From Halorussus sp. MSC15.2 (GTDB lineage Archaea > Halobacteriota > Halobacteria > Halobacteriales > Haladaptataceae), in contig NZ_VSLZ01000004.1 in NCBI RefSeq assembly GCF_010747475.1, positions 248,001-312,000 on the forward strand: a stretch of 64,000 nt of DNA, given 5' to 3'. This document shows, piece by piece, positions 1-6,589 of the stretch. Each line of letters opens with the position of its first letter. The stretch's first letter is position 1. The notes under the pieces are model-generated. The model did not search any database, had not been told where the DNA came from, and was given only the letters and a program-made list of their open reading frames with translations. A program made the translations under genes and the position numbers.

Positions 1-488
1 GGAGCTTCGGGACCGTCCTCTCGGCCGCCGGACGCGGAACCGCAGACGCCCTGCGAATCGGCGCACGGGGACTCGCCGTGACGTTCACCGCGGTTCCACG
101 GGCGCTCGCGGGTCTCGGTGCCGGAGCGGGCGTCCTCACGAGTCTCGGGAACGTCAGCGTGCCGAGTTTCGGCGGGCGGAGTCGAAGCGAAGACAGCGGA
201 AACTCCGGGGGGACACCGAGAGACGGACCCGAGGACACCTCGCCGCCCTCCGTCGAGGAGGCGTGGCGGACGATGCGCGACCGGGTCGCGGTCCGGAACC
301 GGGACGCCCGGACGCCCGGCGAAGTCGCCCGGGCCGCCGCCCGGCGGGGCTACCCCGACGAGGCGGTCCGCCGCCTCACCGAAGCCTTCCGGGAAGTCCG
401 GTACGGCGACCTGCCGCGAGACGACCGGACCGACTCGGCCCGGTCGGCGCTCGACCGACTCCGCGACTACTGGAGGGGTGAGCAGTGA
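1..488 (+). CDS. DUF4129 domain protein, 3' part
   Basis: The reading frame is already open at the left edge, so this is the C-terminal part of a longer protein. A GTG at 78 lies in frame, but codons before it read on without a stop. The last 70 residues (EEAWRTMRDRV ... TPGEVARAAARRGY ... LTEAFREVRYG) match the DUF4129 pattern found at the end of transglutaminase-like membrane proteins that sit beside moxR and DUF58 genes. A Gly/Ala hydrophobic stretch followed by a Ser/Gly-rich linker precedes this domain. The stop overlaps the next start (GTGA), so it is translationally coupled to the following membrane protein. The molecular role of this gene set in archaea is not established; cell-surface protein processing is a common guess. 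Confidence 0.75.
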   Translation, partial: SFGTVLSAAGRGTADALRIGARGLAVTFTAVPRALAGLGAGAGVLTSLGNVSVPSFGGRSRSEDSGNSGGTPRDGPEDTSPPSVEEAWRTMRDRVAVRNRDARTPGEVARAAARRGYPDEAVRRLTEAFREVRYGDLPRDDRTDSARSALDRLRDYWRGEQ

Positions 489-1249
489 TTCCGCGACTCC
501 TCGGCCGAGCGAGCGCCCGAGTCCAGCAACCCCAGACCCTCGCAGTCGTGGGCGGGGTGTCGCTGGCGTTCGCGCTGGGCGTCGCCTTCCTCCCGTGGCT
601 GTTCCCCCCAGGGGTGTTCCGGCCGATTTCGACCGTGGTCGCCTCGCCCATCTCGATTCTGCTGTTCGGCGTCGCCGCGGGACTGCTCGGTGCGAACGCG
701 TTCCGCGAGAGCGCGACGGGCGCGTCCAGCGGGGACAGTGAGTCCGGCCCGCACGCGGTCGGGTTCGACCGCCGAACGCGAGACCGAGTGCCCGAGCGCG
801 GCTACTACGACGAACATCGGACGACCGGAGAGACGGTCGATTCGGTGCTGGGCGCGAACCCCGACGAGACCGACGACCTCTACGCGCGACGACGGAACGT
901 GCGCGGTCGAATCCGCGAAACCGCGATTTCCGTGGTCGCCGACGCCGAACGCATCGACTCGGAGACCGCCGCCGACCGAATCTCTGCGGGGTCGTGGACC
1001 GATGACCCCCGAGCGGCCGCCTTTCTCGGCGGCCGACACCTCGCGCCGCTCCGGACCCGCATCCGGGACTGGGCCAGCGGCGAGCGGTTCGAGCGATGGG
1101 CGACTCGCGCCGTCGCCGAGATAGAGACCATCGAAGGCGGTGAAGCGAGCGGGCCAAATATCGACGCCGGGTCTCGCGGTTCGACGACTGCGAGCGGCGA
1201 CGTCCGCGAGCGGAACCGCGACGCACGACTGGAGGTGGCCGAGCGATGA
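485..1249 (+). CDS. Two-helix membrane protein of the DUF58 operon
   Basis: A 254-residue protein starting with GTG that overlaps the upstream stop by four bases. Two hydrophobic helices lie near residues 18-40 and 48-72. A long soluble, charged C-terminal region (about residues 85-254) follows and is rich in Arg, Glu and Asp. Proteins of this size and layout regularly sit between the DUF4129 and DUF58 genes in haloarchaea, which supports a real gene, but I recognise no catalytic motif. It probably anchors or modulates the neighbouring complex in the cytoplasmic membrane; this is inference from context only. Its end overlaps the DUF58 start (ATGA). Confidence 0.7.
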   Translation: MIPRLLGRASARVQQPQTLAVVGGVSLAFALGVAFLPWLFPPGVFRPISTVVASPISILLFGVAAGLLGANAFRESATGASSGDSESGPHAVGFDRRTRDRVPERGYYDEHRTTGETVDSVLGANPDETDDLYARRRNVRGRIRETAISVVADAERIDSETAADRISAGSWTDDPRAAAFLGGRHLAPLRTRIRDWASGERFERWATRAVAEIETIEGGEASGPNIDAGSRGSTTASGDVRERNRDARLEVAER

Positions 1250-2757
1250 GTGAAACGGCCCTCGTCGCAGTCCTCATGATGGGCCTCCTCGGAGGCATCT
1301 ACGTCGCGGCGTTCCGCGTCGCCAACAACAAATCCGAGCGAGAGGAGCGCCGAGCGACGGACGCGGAGACGACCACCGACGACGACACGGCGGACGGCGA
1401 CGCCGACGAAGTGTCGGCTGCCGGCGGCGAAGACGAACCAACTGACGGTCTTCCGCCCGCCACTAGAATCGGCCCGCAGTGGGACCCGGGCACCACCGTC
1501 GCCCTGCTCGCGGGAGCGGGCGGCATCCTCACGAAGAACACGACCGTGTTCCTCGCCGGGGTCGTGGGGTTCGCCTACGCCGCCTACCGGTACGGCACTC
1601 GGCCGCCCGACCTCGACGTGTCGGTCGAGCGCGCCATCGCCGAACGGTCGCCCCTGCCGAGCAGCGACGTGGAAATCGCCCTGACGGTGCGAAACGAGGG
1701 CGACGAACCGATTTCGGACCTCCGAATCGTGGACGGGGTGCCAGAGCGACTCGGCGTCGTCTCGGGGTCGCCGCGCCACTGCACCAGCCTCCGCCCCGGC
1801 GAGGAGGCGACGTTCACCTACGAGGTCCGTGCGCGCCGCGGCACCCACGAGTTCGGCCGGACCGGTCTCGTGGCGCGGAACGTCAGCGGGAGCGCCGAGC
1901 GCCGGACCGAGCGGAACGCTCGCGCGCCGGGCGATGCGGCCGACGCCGCGACGACGATTACCTGCGAGACCCGCGCCGACGACGTTCCGCTCCCGGCCGA
2001 CACCTCGTCCCATCCGGGGCAGGTCACGACCGACTCGGGCGGCGAGGGCGTGGAGTTCTACGCCACGCGCGAGTACCAGTCGTCGGACCCGATGAGCCGA
2101 ATCGACTGGAAGCGGTACGCCAAGAGCCGCGAACTGACCACTGTCGATTTCCGCGAGACGCGGGCCGCGACCGTGATGGTGGTCGTGGACGCCCGGACGC
2201 CCGCGCTCGTCGCACGCCGGGCGGGCGAACCCGACGCCGTGGAACTCGGCGAGTACGCCGCCGAACGACTCGCGGAGGCGTTCGTCCGTCGGAACGACCG
2301 CGTCGGTCTCGCGATATTCGGGCCGGACGAGCGGTACCTCGCCCCGGCGGGCGGTGACGAGCAGGTCGCCCGGGTCCGGGCGGAACTCGAATCGACCGCG
2401 CCGCCGACCGACCACCTCGAAGGCATCTTCTCCGAGAGGCGTCGGAACCGCGCAAACGAGGACCGGTTCGACACACTCCGGAAGCGGATGCCGGACGCGG
2501 CCCAAGTCGTCTTCCTGTCGCCGATGGCCGACGACTACGCCGTCGACGTCGCCGAGCGATTCCGGGCGTACGGCCACGCAGTGACGGTCGTCAGCCCGGA
2601 CGTGACGGGGTCGGGGACGGTGGGCGGAGCCATCGACCGAATCGAACGCGACGAACGACTTACCGCGCTACGGGGGAGCGTGCGAGTCGTCGATTGGTCG
2701 CCCGACGAACCGATTCGTACCGCCGTGTCCGCCGCGACCGCGAGGTGGTCCGGATGA
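1246..2757 (+). CDS. DUF58 / vWA-like membrane protein
   Basis: A 503-residue protein. A membrane segment lies at residues 5-22 and another hydrophobic stretch near 85-110, separated by an acidic linker. A CARDB-like beta domain follows (residues about 125-220, repeated VRNEGDEPISDLRI type strands). The C-terminal half is the DUF58 von Willebrand-like domain, marked by the signature DPMSRIDWKRYAKSRELTTV near residues 280-300 and the following VMVVVDAR strand. DUF58 proteins are encoded with MoxR AAA+ ATPases; the moxR gene should lie upstream of this window. It starts at ATG 1246, four-base overlap with the previous gene, and its stop overlaps the next ATG. The function is probably chaperone or assembly related; no substrate can be named. 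Confidence 0.88.
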   Translation: MSETALVAVLMMGLLGGIYVAAFRVANNKSEREERRATDAETTTDDDTADGDADEVSAAGGEDEPTDGLPPATRIGPQWDPGTTVALLAGAGGILTKNTTVFLAGVVGFAYAAYRYGTRPPDLDVSVERAIAERSPLPSSDVEIALTVRNEGDEPISDLRIVDGVPERLGVVSGSPRHCTSLRPGEEATFTYEVRARRGTHEFGRTGLVARNVSGSAERRTERNARAPGDAADAATTITCETRADDVPLPADTSSHPGQVTTDSGGEGVEFYATREYQSSDPMSRIDWKRYAKSRELTTVDFRETRAATVMVVVDARTPALVARRAGEPDAVELGEYAAERLAEAFVRRNDRVGLAIFGPDERYLAPAGGDEQVARVRAELESTAPPTDHLEGIFSERRRNRANEDRFDTLRKRMPDAAQVVFLSPMADDYAVDVAERFRAYGHAVTVVSPDVTGSGTVGGAIDRIERDERLTALRGSVRVVDWSPDEPIRTAVSAATARWSG

Positions 2758-4262
2758 CGCGGCGCGAGTGGGCCGAGGACGCCGAGACCGGACTGCTCCC
2801 GGAGATTCGGGCCACGCCGTTCAGCGGGACGCTCGCCGTGCTGGTCGCGGTTCTGGCGGGACTCGCGCTCGGGGCCGCCGACGGGAGTCTCAGGTCGGTC
2901 CTCGGAACTGCGGCCGGGGCTATCGTTGCCTCGCTCGGGGTCCGGGCCGCGCAGTCGGAGACGAACGCGCGGCGGGCGGTCGGGAGCGTCTGCATCGTCG
3001 CGGGTGCGGCCGGGTTCGCGGGCGTCGCACTGCTCGGCGGCGGCGCGGTCGCCCCGCTGGTCGGCGCGGCGGTCGCCGCGGTCACTGTCAACGCGACCAT
3101 CTCGTTCGACGAGCGAGTCGAGCGGCCCGCCGTCAGGGCCGTCTGGCGCTCGGCGACGGTACTGGCGGTCGGGGCCGTTCTCGGAGTCCTGCTCTACACG
3201 GGCGTGTTCGTCGCCCTGTTCCGCGTCGGGACCGACGCCGTCCCGGTCGTCGCGTCGAGCGCGCTCGCCCTGTTGGTCGTGCTTCAAATCGAGTTACTAC
3301 TGGTCGTGGAGTTAGTCCACGTCGCGGTGCCCGTGCTGGACCGGTGGCTCCCCGAGAGCCGGGACCTCCGGGCCGCGACTGTAGAGCGGTTCGGCTTCCG
3401 GGCCGAGGACCTGCCGCGGGCCTACTGGGCCGTCTTCGCGCTACAGGTGATTCTGGCGCTCAGTTCGTGGGGGCCGCGCTGGTTCGGGGCGTTTCTCGAC
3501 TCGCTGTCGGTCTTCGGGGACGCGGTCGCGCTGCTGTTGTTCTCGGGCGTCTTGCACGTTCCGCTGGCAGCACTCATCGGCTTCCTCGTTTCCGTCCTGC
3601 TCGCGCGGGGCCTGCAGGCCGTGTTCGTCGCGTGGGCGGGCAGCGACCCGCCGCAGTCGGTGGCCCACGCCGCGGGCGGAATCGTGACGCTCGTCGCGCC
3701 TGCCCTGCTCGCGGTCGCGTTCCCGCAGACCGTCGACGCGCTCGCGGGCCTCGCTGGGCCGGACTGGGCGGAGACTGTCGAAGCGGTCGGTCTGACGGCG
3801 ACGGTCGCCGGAACGATGTCGGCAACGCTGTTCGTGGTCGCCGCCGCCCGCCGCGTCCTCGCCACGGCGGTCGCGCCGTGGGCTATCACCGACTCGGCGA
3901 GCGGGTTCGCGGTGTCCGGCGGGGCGCTGTTCGTCGCGTCGCTGGTCGTGGCCGACGGCGGCGGGTCGGCACTGGCGGTGTTCGCCGGCGTCGCCGCGGC
4001 GCTGCTGGTCCACGACCTCGGGACCCACGCGGTGGAACTCGGCGCACAGGTCGGGTCCGAAGCCGAGACGCGCGCCGGTGAGGCGACCCACGCGGTCGGG
4101 TCGCTGCTGGTCGGCACCGGCGGAGTCGCGTTCGCTGGACTGACCGCGTTCGTCATGGGGTCGGTCCCGCTCACGCCGCCCGCGTGGCGCGCGAGACTCG
4201 CGGTGGCGCTCCTGCTGGTCGCGGTGCTGTGCTTCGCGGTGCTGTTCGAGCGGGGGGAGTAG
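2754..4262 (+). CDS. Polytopic membrane protein of the DUF58 operon
   Basis: I place the start at ATG 2754, which overlaps the DUF58 stop (ATGA) and begins MTRREWAEDAE; a GTG/ATG further upstream would lie inside the DUF58 gene. The 502-residue product is almost entirely hydrophobic Ala/Val/Leu/Gly helices, at least ten, with short loops and no cysteine- or histidine-based motif. It is the last gene of the four-gene run, and a hairpin follows it. Such permease-like proteins usually close this haloarchaeal operon, but no transported substrate is known to me. The role is unassigned; the confident part is that it is a real multi-spanning membrane protein. Confidence 0.75.
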   Translation: MTRREWAEDAETGLLPEIRATPFSGTLAVLVAVLAGLALGAADGSLRSVLGTAAGAIVASLGVRAAQSETNARRAVGSVCIVAGAAGFAGVALLGGGAVAPLVGAAVAAVTVNATISFDERVERPAVRAVWRSATVLAVGAVLGVLLYTGVFVALFRVGTDAVPVVASSALALLVVLQIELLLVVELVHVAVPVLDRWLPESRDLRAATVERFGFRAEDLPRAYWAVFALQVILALSSWGPRWFGAFLDSLSVFGDAVALLLFSGVLHVPLAALIGFLVSVLLARGLQAVFVAWAGSDPPQSVAHAAGGIVTLVAPALLAVAFPQTVDALAGLAGPDWAETVEAVGLTATVAGTMSATLFVVAAARRVLATAVAPWAITDSASGFAVSGGALFVASLVVADGGGSALAVFAGVAAALLVHDLGTHAVELGAQVGSEAETRAGEATHAVGSLLVGTGGVAFAGLTAFVMGSVPLTPPAWRARLAVALLLVAVLCFAVLFERGE

Positions 4263-4357
4263 GAGTCTCCCTCCGGAGTCGTCTGGTTCACCTTGACGGT
4301 CGGCCGCGTCTTCGATGCGTGATGGAGAAGACGACGTCACGGAAACGCGTTTCGGAG

Positions 4358-4372
4358 GTCGCCAGTGGCGAC
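4358..4372. terminator. Short hairpin between convergent genes
   Basis: GTCGCC-AGT-GGCGAC forms a perfect six-base-pair stem with a three-base loop in the 127-base gap between the DUF58 operon (ending 4262) and the convergent nikR gene (ending 4390). The placement fits a transcript end for one or both, but there is no long T run, so termination is a guess. Confidence 0.3.
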
Positions 4373-4389
4373 GGTACCGGATTCGTGAC

Positions 4390-4782
4390 CTATCTGTCCG
4401 CCTCCAGCACCATCACTTTCACCCGCGCCACGGCGTCGAAGTCCCGGAGGCGGTAGACCAGTTCGCGGACCTCGGAGGCCGGACCCTCACAGAAGGCGGT
4501 CTCCATGCACCAGTCGCCGCGGTGGACGTGGTTGGTCGCGGTGATGACCTCGCCGAACTCGTGCTGGACCGCGTGGAGGTCGTGAATCACCGCGTCGTGT
4601 TCGTAGTCGTAGGCGAGGACGGCCATCACGTCGCCCTCGGCGGATTCGAGTTCGGCGTGAGACTCGACGTACTCGCGCATGGCCTCGCGGACGGCGCGCG
4701 AGCGCGAGTCGAGACCCTCGGCCTGCCACGTCTCGTCGAAGGCCGCGAGTACGTCGTCGGGAACGTTGAGGCTGGTTCGCAT
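4390..4782 (-). CDS. nikR: NikR-like Ni/Co-responsive regulator
   Basis: A 130-residue protein beginning MRTSLNVPDDVLAAFDE, a ribbon-helix-helix DNA-binding N-terminus (residues 1-45) followed by an ACT-like metal-sensing domain. The NikR ligand pattern is visible: His74 in QHEF, His85 and His87 in HVH, and Cys92. The spacing from the first to the second His matches E. coli NikR (11 residues), while the HVH-to-Cys spacing is one shorter. It is transcribed away from a NicO-type metal transporter across a 147-base gap that contains a dyad like known NikR operators, so it most likely represses or adjusts that transporter in response to nickel or cobalt. The start is at the Met before the beta strand; longer upstream readings run through the intergenic region. 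Confidence 0.85.
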   Translation of the reverse strand: MRTSLNVPDDVLAAFDETWQAEGLDSRSRAVREAMREYVESHAELESAEGDVMAVLAYDYEHDAVIHDLHAVQHEFGEVITATNHVHRGDWCMETAFCEGPASEVRELVYRLRDFDAVARVKVMVLEADR

Positions 4783-4861
4783 GTGGGGGAGTGGGTCGTC
4801 GGGGCGGTTGGGTATTTCGTTCGCGGCGAGAGGAACGTCGCTCCCGTAGGAGTCTCTCGGC

Positions 4862-4890
4862 GTATTACGCGAACCCCGATTCGGTAATAA
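4862..4890. promoter_or_regulatory. Candidate NikR operator
   Basis: GTATTAC (4862-4868) and GTAATAA (4884-4890) form an inverted repeat with one mismatch. Written as GTATTA-N17-TAATAA it resembles the E. coli NikR site GTATGA-N16-TCATAC. It lies midway between the divergent nikR and NicO genes, 39 bases before the NicO start, overlapping where a TATA box would be. The sequence is seen; recognition by this NikR is inference. Confidence 0.5.
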
Positions 4891-4929
4891 CAACCCGTTT
4901 ACGGGCGGTTCGCCAACGTCCCGACGCAA

Positions 4930-5895
4930 ATGATACCGGGTGACGCAGTCGGGTTGTTCGCCGGGGCCGTCGCGCTCGGCGTGGCGCACGGCATCGAACC
5001 GGGCCACGGATGGCCGGTCGCGGCCAGTTACGCCATGGACCAGTCGAACCAGTGGCTCTACGGCTTCGCGGCGAGTTTCCTCCTCGGGTTCGGCCACCTC
5101 GTCAGCAGTATCGCCATGGTGGTCGTCTTCTTCTTCGCCAAGCGCCACTTCGAACTCACTCAAATCAACGAGCCAATCGAACTGCTCGGGGTCCAGTTGG
5201 GCGGCCCAGTCGGCATCGTCGCCGGAGTGGTTCTCGTCCTGCTCGGGGTTCGGGAGTACTACCACGGCCACAGCCACTCCCACGGCGGAGGCGGCGACGA
5301 CCATTCGCACGGTCACGACGGAAGCAGTCACGACCACGGTGACCACTCGCACGGCCACGGCGAGTCCGGGCACAGTCACGACGGCCACGTCGCTCACGAC
5401 GACCAGCGGTATCACGTCGCTGATAACGCAACTGCATACCGGATGGACAAATCCGAGGCTGGTCGAGACGCAGACGACCATTCGCACGACCACGGCCATT
5501 CGCACGACCACGACCATCCGGAGCCAGAGGAACCCGGCCTTCTCGGCAGCATCAAACTGGCTATTCCCTTCGTCGGGGGACACAGCCACGGGTCGGCGGA
5601 CGACGCCGCCGAGCGCGGCCTGTGGGGAATCGCGGGGTTCGCCTTCGTCCTCGGGTTCGCCCACGAGGAGGAGTTCGAGATTATCGCGATGTGCGCCGGG
5701 TCGGACTACTGCCTCTCGCTGATGACCGTCTACGCGCTGACGGTCATTCTCGGCATCGTGGCGCTCACGCTCCTGCTCGTCGCAGGCTACCAGCACTACG
5801 AGGAGCGCGTCGAGCGGTACACCGACTACCTCCCGGCGTTCTCGGCGGCCGTGCTGATACTGATGGGTCTCGGATTCGTGACGGGACTGTTCTGA
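4930..5895 (+). CDS. NicO/RcnA-type nickel-cobalt transporter
   Basis: A 321-residue membrane protein. The first helix carries HGIEPGHGWP (residues about 21-30), the His/Glu/Asp motif of NicO-family nickel/cobalt transporters. Three helices are followed by a long cytoplasmic or extracellular loop (about 110-200) packed with HSHSHGG, HDHG and HGHG clusters, and then a GFAFVLGFAHEEEFE helix and two more helices. His-rich loops are typical of RcnA-like exporters and of NicO importers, so direction cannot be decided. The neighbouring NikR regulator and the large cobalamin cluster a few kilobases away make cobalt or nickel the likely substrate. The start at ATG 4930 is close to a promoter, fitting a short-leader transcript. 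Confidence 0.82.
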   Translation: MIPGDAVGLFAGAVALGVAHGIEPGHGWPVAASYAMDQSNQWLYGFAASFLLGFGHLVSSIAMVVVFFFAKRHFELTQINEPIELLGVQLGGPVGIVAGVVLVLLGVREYYHGHSHSHGGGGDDHSHGHDGSSHDHGDHSHGHGESGHSHDGHVAHDDQRYHVADNATAYRMDKSEAGRDADDHSHDHGHSHDHDHPEPEEPGLLGSIKLAIPFVGGHSHGSADDAAERGLWGIAGFAFVLGFAHEEEFEIIAMCAGSDYCLSLMTVYALTVILGIVALTLLLVAGYQHYEERVERYTDYLPAFSAAVLILMGLGFVTGLF

Positions 5896-5943
5896 GGCGC
5901 AGTCCCGTTCTCTCCTGCGTCGGGAGATTGTCGAGTGAAGTCG

Positions 5944-5967
5944 CCTCTCGCTGCTCGAATCGAGAGG
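5944..5967 (+). terminator. Hairpin downstream of the NicO transporter
   Basis: CCTCTCG (5944-5950) and CGAGAGG (5961-5967) form a perfect seven-base-pair stem with a ten-base loop, 49 bases after the NicO stop. A smaller stem TCTCC/GGAGA lies at about 5911-5927. The rest of 5896-6100 holds no gene I can support. A transcript-end role is inferred from position. Confidence 0.35.
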
Positions 5968-6100
5968 TGACTGAACCGCGACTGGCCGATAGTATTCGTA
6001 CTGCACTGCTCCAGCGCAGCGATGACGGCCTAGAATCTAGTGAGGGTCAGTCCTTGAACAACTGAGAACCGCACTACACGTACGGCACCGCCGTCAGCGG

Positions 6101-6226
6101 TTAACTGGCGCTCCGGCGGGCGGCCAGCCGAATCAGATACCAGATGGCGACCCCGGCCAGTAGTCCGACGAGAATCGGCGTCGGTTCCAGTCCGCCGTGA
6201 CCGGCGTGAAGCGGCAGGAGCGACAT
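6101..6226 (-). CDS. 41-residue single-helix membrane peptide
   Basis: ATG at 6226 reads MSLLPLHAGHGG then a helix (LEPTPILVGLLAGVAIWYLI) and ends RLAARRSAS, TAA. The first residues carry His-rich LPLHAGHGG, the helix is one membrane span, and the tail is positively charged, so N-out/C-in topology is likely. A second tiny gene at 6323-6445 has the same LPLH beginning and layout, which argues both are real. They lie between a Ni/Co transporter and a copper ATPase. The terminal His residues could contact metal, but no family is known to me and no function is claimed. Confidence 0.5.
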   Translation of the reverse strand: MSLLPLHAGHGGLEPTPILVGLLAGVAIWYLIRLAARRSAS

Positions 6227-6322
6227 GTGGGGACGTACGGTCGGGGCGATAGTCAATATTTCTGTCTCGGTCGGGAGTGGGCGGAGTCGGACTCAACGAC
6301 GACCGACGTCCTCCTGGAACAG

Positions 6323-6445
6323 TCACCGCGCTCGCAGACGCGTCGAGAGCCAGCGGACGGTCCGCCAGAGACCCGCGACGGCGAACGCGACGAGCAGGAA
6401 CGACCACCACGGCGTGCCGGGAACGTGGAGCGGGAGGAACTGCAC
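6323..6445 (-). CDS. 40-residue single-helix membrane peptide
   Basis: Starts with GTG at 6445 (an in-frame TTG lies eleven codons upstream) and reads MQFLPLHVPGTPWW, then the helix SFLLVAFAVAGLW, then an Arg-rich tail ending RLRAR, TGA. It shares FLPLH / LLPLH and helix-plus-basic-tail layout with the gene at 6101-6226, so the two look like diverged tandem copies. There is no Shine-Dalgarno sequence. It lies downstream of copA on the same strand, so it may be on the copA transcript if the hairpin at 6541-6578 is leaky. Function unknown. Confidence 0.4.
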   Translation of the reverse strand: MQFLPLHVPGTPWWSFLLVAFAVAGLWRTVRWLSTRLRAR

Positions 6446-6500
6446 GAGAGCGAAGTCGAGTCGTCTGAACGTCAACCTTTCCGTAGAAGAGAACGGGCCA

Positions 6501-6557
6501 CTACCGTAGGAACCCGAGCAGTTCGTAGTCGTGGTCCGGCGTGTACCGCCGAAGCGG
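6501..6557 (-). pseudogene. Remnant of a second copA 3' end
   Basis: Read on the minus strand this stretch encodes PLRRYTPDHDYELLGFLR and a stop. The end of the intact CopA gene just beside it encodes [17 protein letters not shown] and a stop. The shared RRYTPDxDYxLL core and the shared DNA core (gtccggcgtgtacc) show a short duplicated copA terminus 60 bases downstream of the real one. No start codon or other ATPase sequence belongs to it. It looks like a scar of a former tandem copA copy or a slipped duplication. Confidence 0.6.
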
Positions 6558-6578
6558 AAAAGCCGCTTCGAGGTACAC
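6541..6578 (-). terminator. Large two-part hairpin after copA
   Basis: Outer arms GTGTACC (6541-6547) and GGTACAC (6572-6578) and inner arms CGAAGCGG (6550-6557) and CCGCTTCG (6563-6570) pair around a five-base AAAAG loop, giving fifteen base pairs with one small internal bulge. On the copA strand the structure begins 12 bases after the stop and its loop reads CTTTT. It is the likely copA transcript end. One outer arm belongs to the duplicated copA scrap, so the hairpin was partly created by that duplication. Confidence 0.55.
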
Positions 6579-6589
6579 GCCTCCTCGGA

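Noticed and set aside
4390-6006. A 538-codon minus-strand frame spanning nikR and the NicO gene
   Set aside because: Only the last 130 codons resemble a protein (NikR). The rest is the antisense of the NicO transporter, so the start was set at 4782.
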